Of a stretch of 64,000 nucleotides of DNA, positions 61,041-64,000 are shown one piece after another. A model generated the notes under the pieces. That model worked only from the letters and a program-made list of their open reading frames with translations. It made no database searches and was not told where the DNA came from. The DNA is from Paralithodes platypus. Its lineage: Eukaryota > Arthropoda > Malacostraca > Decapoda > Lithodidae. Location of the stretch: NCBI GenBank assembly GCA_032716605.1, contig CM064480.1, forward strand, positions 40,930,748 through 40,994,747, written 5' to 3'. Numbering within the stretch: the first letter of the stretch is position 1; every line of letters starts with the position of its first letter. The position numbers and the translations under genes were made by a program.

Positions 61041-61930
61041 TGCTTTTTATCTGTGTTTATTTGTTGTTTTTGTGTTTTCCCTACCCAAACAGACAAAATG
61101 GCTGACAATTGTTCCCAGTGGCAATGCAAACATGTGGGAGCAGTAGTAGTGGTAGTAGTAGTAGTGTTCAAATAAAATAAAATTATAAATAAAATAAGAT
61201 ATTGTTTACAGTTTTCTTTCTCCTTTGGATATGGATGGGTCTGAAATATTTATTTAGTGTTAAAATAAAATAAAATAAAATTATAAATAAAAGCTATTTT
61301 TATTTGAATGTCGACTCTGGGCTAAGGATACTGAAAAAACGTGCACACGATCTACATAACAATGGAATGATATTCAAATAAAACAAAATTATAAATAAAC
61401 GTTTTTGTTTTATTTAGAACATAAATATTTATTTAGTGTTAAAATATGTCGGAAACATGGTTTGACCGAAACCCTACTAATCCCATCTTCATCACCTGTC
61501 AGAGTAATGACGCAAATATACTGATTTATTAAATCACTCCTTGTCAAATTCAAGATAATTTTACGGTTCTCTTTCTCCTTTGGATATGGATGGGTCTGTT
61601 CAAATAAAAACAAAATTATAAATAAAAGCTTTTTATTTCAAATATAAATATTAATTTATTGTTAAAATATGTCGAAACATGGTTTGACTGAGCCCCTACA
61701 CCGATCCCATCTAAAATGACAAAAAGATACATACATTATGTACTGAAATTACCTATTTAAAAAAAAAAATACTATCCGAGTTACTCATATTGTCAGATAT
61801 TTTGACTATTTGGTTATCTGGGCAAGCCCTCTGTCAATTTGGCCAAGTTGTTAAAAGACACCTGACTATATGGGCAATTTGTCAATTTAAAACTAGGCTA
61901 GCTAAGATTGACTTGACCAATAATAATATT
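61041..61930. other. Spacer with repeated 3'-flank segments
   Basis: (AGT)n at 61142-61167; three or more partial copies of the AAATTATAAATAAA / TATTTATTTAGTGTTAAA flank. No ORF. Confidence 0.5.
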
Positions 61931-62432
61931 TTCTGAAAAAAATATTTTCAGTGTGTTACAAACACCGCTCTGTGTCACACACACACACACACACACAGTC
62001 ATTGTAGTTCCCCGAATCCATATCCCAACTTATATATTACATCCTTATATTTTATGGTTACCATGCACATATAAAACGGAATTTAGAGTCCCTAAAACTA
62101 GGACGTTGGCACCCCGAATTTCACATCAACAATGGCTCCCTGACACAAAAGGTATTATATTCCTGTTTCTACCCTGTTGTTTCCTTTATGTTTACTCTGA
62201 AACACTCTAGCTCTCTCTACCTGTCTACTCTGAAACACATACATACACTGAAGGTTTTGTGGTAACCATACACACATAAATAGGAATTTAGAACCCCTAA
62301 AACTAGGACGTTGGCAACCCCGAATTTCACATCAACAATGGCGGGTCTCTAACTCCTCCCCCTTCTCTAGGCTATATATATATGGTCTTTCATATGAAAG
62401 ACTCAGAATTCAACTACTCCCTGACACAAAAG
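61931..62432 (+). promoter_or_regulatory. Promoter plus noncoding exon 1 of beta-like gene d (with a partial extra copy)
   Basis: A partial cassette without TATA ends at 62151 (ACAAAAG|GTATTA). A full cassette follows: CCTCCCCCTTCTCTAGG, TATA run 62371-62383, exon 1 to 62432. Confidence 0.55.
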
Positions 62433-63078
62433 GTATTATATTCCTGTTTCTATCCTGTTGTTTCCTTTATGTTTACTCTGAAACACTCTAGCTCTCTCTA
62501 CCTGTCTACTCTAAAACACATACATACACTGAAGGAGATAAAAGCCACTTTTTTACATTTTATTTCTATAAAATTCAATACAAGGCAAATGTCTCACCTG
62601 TTTTTCTTTTTCTGTTTTCATCAAACATTCTTGGGTGATATCATTCAGGCTTGAGACATCTTGTGATGCTGAAGTGTAAACTTAGGAGGAGGTACACCGA
62701 AACATTCTTGGGTGATGTAATTCAGGATTGGGACATGTTTGTTTTTCTTTATATATATTGAAGGAGACATAGGGGTAATTTTTTAAATTTTATTTCTATA
62801 TATATATTTCAATATCGACAATAATGTTCTAACCACTTTCGTTTTCTATGGCGTACCAGAACAATGACGCAAATATACTGAATTCCTTGACAATAAGAAG
62901 GAATTTATGACTTGTTCTGATAAGAGTTTTTAGTGGTAGTAAATTTTGCTCCGACAATAAAGCTATAAAGCTTTTAGATATTTAGGTATGTATTTAGTTA
63001 TTAATATTTATCTAATTTTTTGAATTTCATAAACAGAATATTTATCTAATTTTAATAATAATTCATTTTTTCAGAGTG

Positions 63079-63125
<47 letters not shown>

Positions 63126-63209
63126 AGGAATCACTTGACAATAAGAAATAATTTTGAATTTCATAAACAGAATATTTATCTAATTTTAATAATAATTGAT
63201 TTTTTTCAG
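62433..63209 (+). other. Intron of beta-like gene d
   Basis: Donor GTATTA to acceptor TTTTTTCAG (63201-63209). Contains a duplicated intron module and an (AT)n run at 63081-63123, the position it has in other units. Confidence 0.6.
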
Positions 63210-64000
63210 AGATGTGTAAAGGTAGGGATGAAGAAGACACTGAACCACTTTTTAATGGAGGAGGAGGAAGAAGAAGAATGGCTGGAAACAAACATATATA
63301 CATGGAAGTAATGGTGGAAGTGGTGGGAGTGATGATAATTATTATCAACTCGGTAGTCATCCTTATGGTTATGTTGGGGCTTAAGCCGTGTTGCCGGAGC
63401 GCGCCCGAGTTGCCGGAGTGCGCGGGAGAGAAACCTAACATCGGCCTAACCACGTATCCCAGCAACAATACCGTGTACCAACAACGGGAGATCCACTTAT
63501 ACACCTTCACAAAAAAAAAAATTAAATCATAGAAAGGGGCTCCATTCTTGATGCTATTTATAACAGATACAACTTAACTGCATTGCGACCCTGTGACAAA
63601 ACCACTGAACTTCTGTAGCTGGCTGAGTGATATCAGGGAATGTATAGACGGCGGGAAATGGGGCTTCTACAATTCCGGCCCCTGTCCCTGTCTCATCATC
63701 ACCCGAAAGGTACCTAAATGGATTCCTGACATGCTGGAGGACCTACCAGATAACCTGCCAAAGAGTCTCAGGGACTACATTTTGAGGTTTTACCGTCGAA
63801 AGAACTGTCTCCTCATCACCCCAAAGGTACCTAAATGGATTCCTGACATGTACACGGTGCTGGAGGACCTACCAGATAACATGCCAAAGAGTCTCAGGGA
63901 CTACATTTTGAGGTTTTACCGTCGAAAGAAGAATGTGATGCCTAAGTTCCTTTGGATGTCCTGTGAAGCCGCAGACAAGGACAGCTTTAATGGCGAAATA
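63210..64000 (+). pseudogene. Na+/K+-ATPase beta-subunit-like gene d (frameshifted, internally duplicated, runs off right edge)
   Basis: ATG 63212: MCKGRDEEDTEPLFNGGGGR, helix VGVMIIIINSVVILMVMLGL, CCRSAPELPECAGEKPNIGL, YPSNNTVYQQ. The frame stops after KKKIKS at 63530 in an A run; the ectodomain resumes with further shifts near 63560-63585. The segment encoding VPKWIPDMxx...EDLPDN is present twice in tandem (63700-63805 and 63808-63925, period 117 bp, the first lacking 9 bp). The gene continues beyond 64000. Confidence 0.75.

Overview
The window is eukaryotic, almost certainly invertebrate and probably arthropod (a crustacean is my best guess; the sequence alone does not settle it). It is AT-rich, full of dinucleotide and trinucleotide microsatellites, has spliceosomal-type exons, and nearly half of it is transposable elements. 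No bacterial-style genes, operons, CRISPR arrays or rRNA genes are visible.

Positions 1-17400: a non-LTR retrotransposon fragment (endonuclease half, leaving the left edge), G-tract repeats, a degenerate minisatellite, then a CR1-like non-LTR element on the minus strand (4240 to about 17035). This element is split by a 9.4-kb Ty3/Gypsy LTR retrotransposon (7356-16802) with a TACT target duplication. The Gypsy copy looks young: one intact 1706-codon ORF and LTRs that differ, as far as I can see, only in one poly-G tract. Its pol order is unusual, with integrase before reverse transcriptase, as in Gmr1-like elements. Inverted copies of one ~340-bp repeat flank the CR1-like element.

Positions 17400-34265: about 1.7 kb of unassigned DNA, then a BEL/Pao LTR retrotransposon (19066-34264, AATAA duplication, minus strand). 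Its left LTR was hit by a second, 5'-truncated CR1-like copy, and its leader by a 5.7-kb piggyBac element (TTAA sites) with an intact transposase that has a long Ala/Pro-rich N-terminus. The BEL ORF is broken by two or three frameshifts and one stop.

Positions 34265-37500: small elements, namely a TTAA-flanked MITE and a short internally deleted LINE derivative with a 14-bp target duplication and a hairpin-rich 5' end.

Positions 37500-64000: a scrambled tandem array, and the most unusual part. A short leader exon (acceptor, AG, then ATG and a D-E-E-D-T-E-P peptide) and its ~250-bp upstream intron recur more than a dozen times. The leader joins three kinds of downstream sequence: (I) a 66-76-bp exon ending at a conserved GT donor; (II) a single-exon Na+/K+-ATPase beta-subunit-like ORF, in a ~3.8-kb tandem unit that also carries a TATA-box promoter and noncoding exon 1; (III) an exon rich in Ser/Pro with a donor, which continues from remnants of a retroviral-type integrase of the KRBA2-like kind. 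Two better-preserved KRBA2-like integrase genes, 65-bp tandem repeats, a 2.2-kb hAT element and LINE fragments are interspersed. Every beta-subunit copy has at least one frame break, some at homopolymers, so decay and assembly error must be told apart.

Most of the window therefore records repeated, datable transposon nesting. The host-gene content is the Na+/K+-ATPase beta-like cluster on the right.
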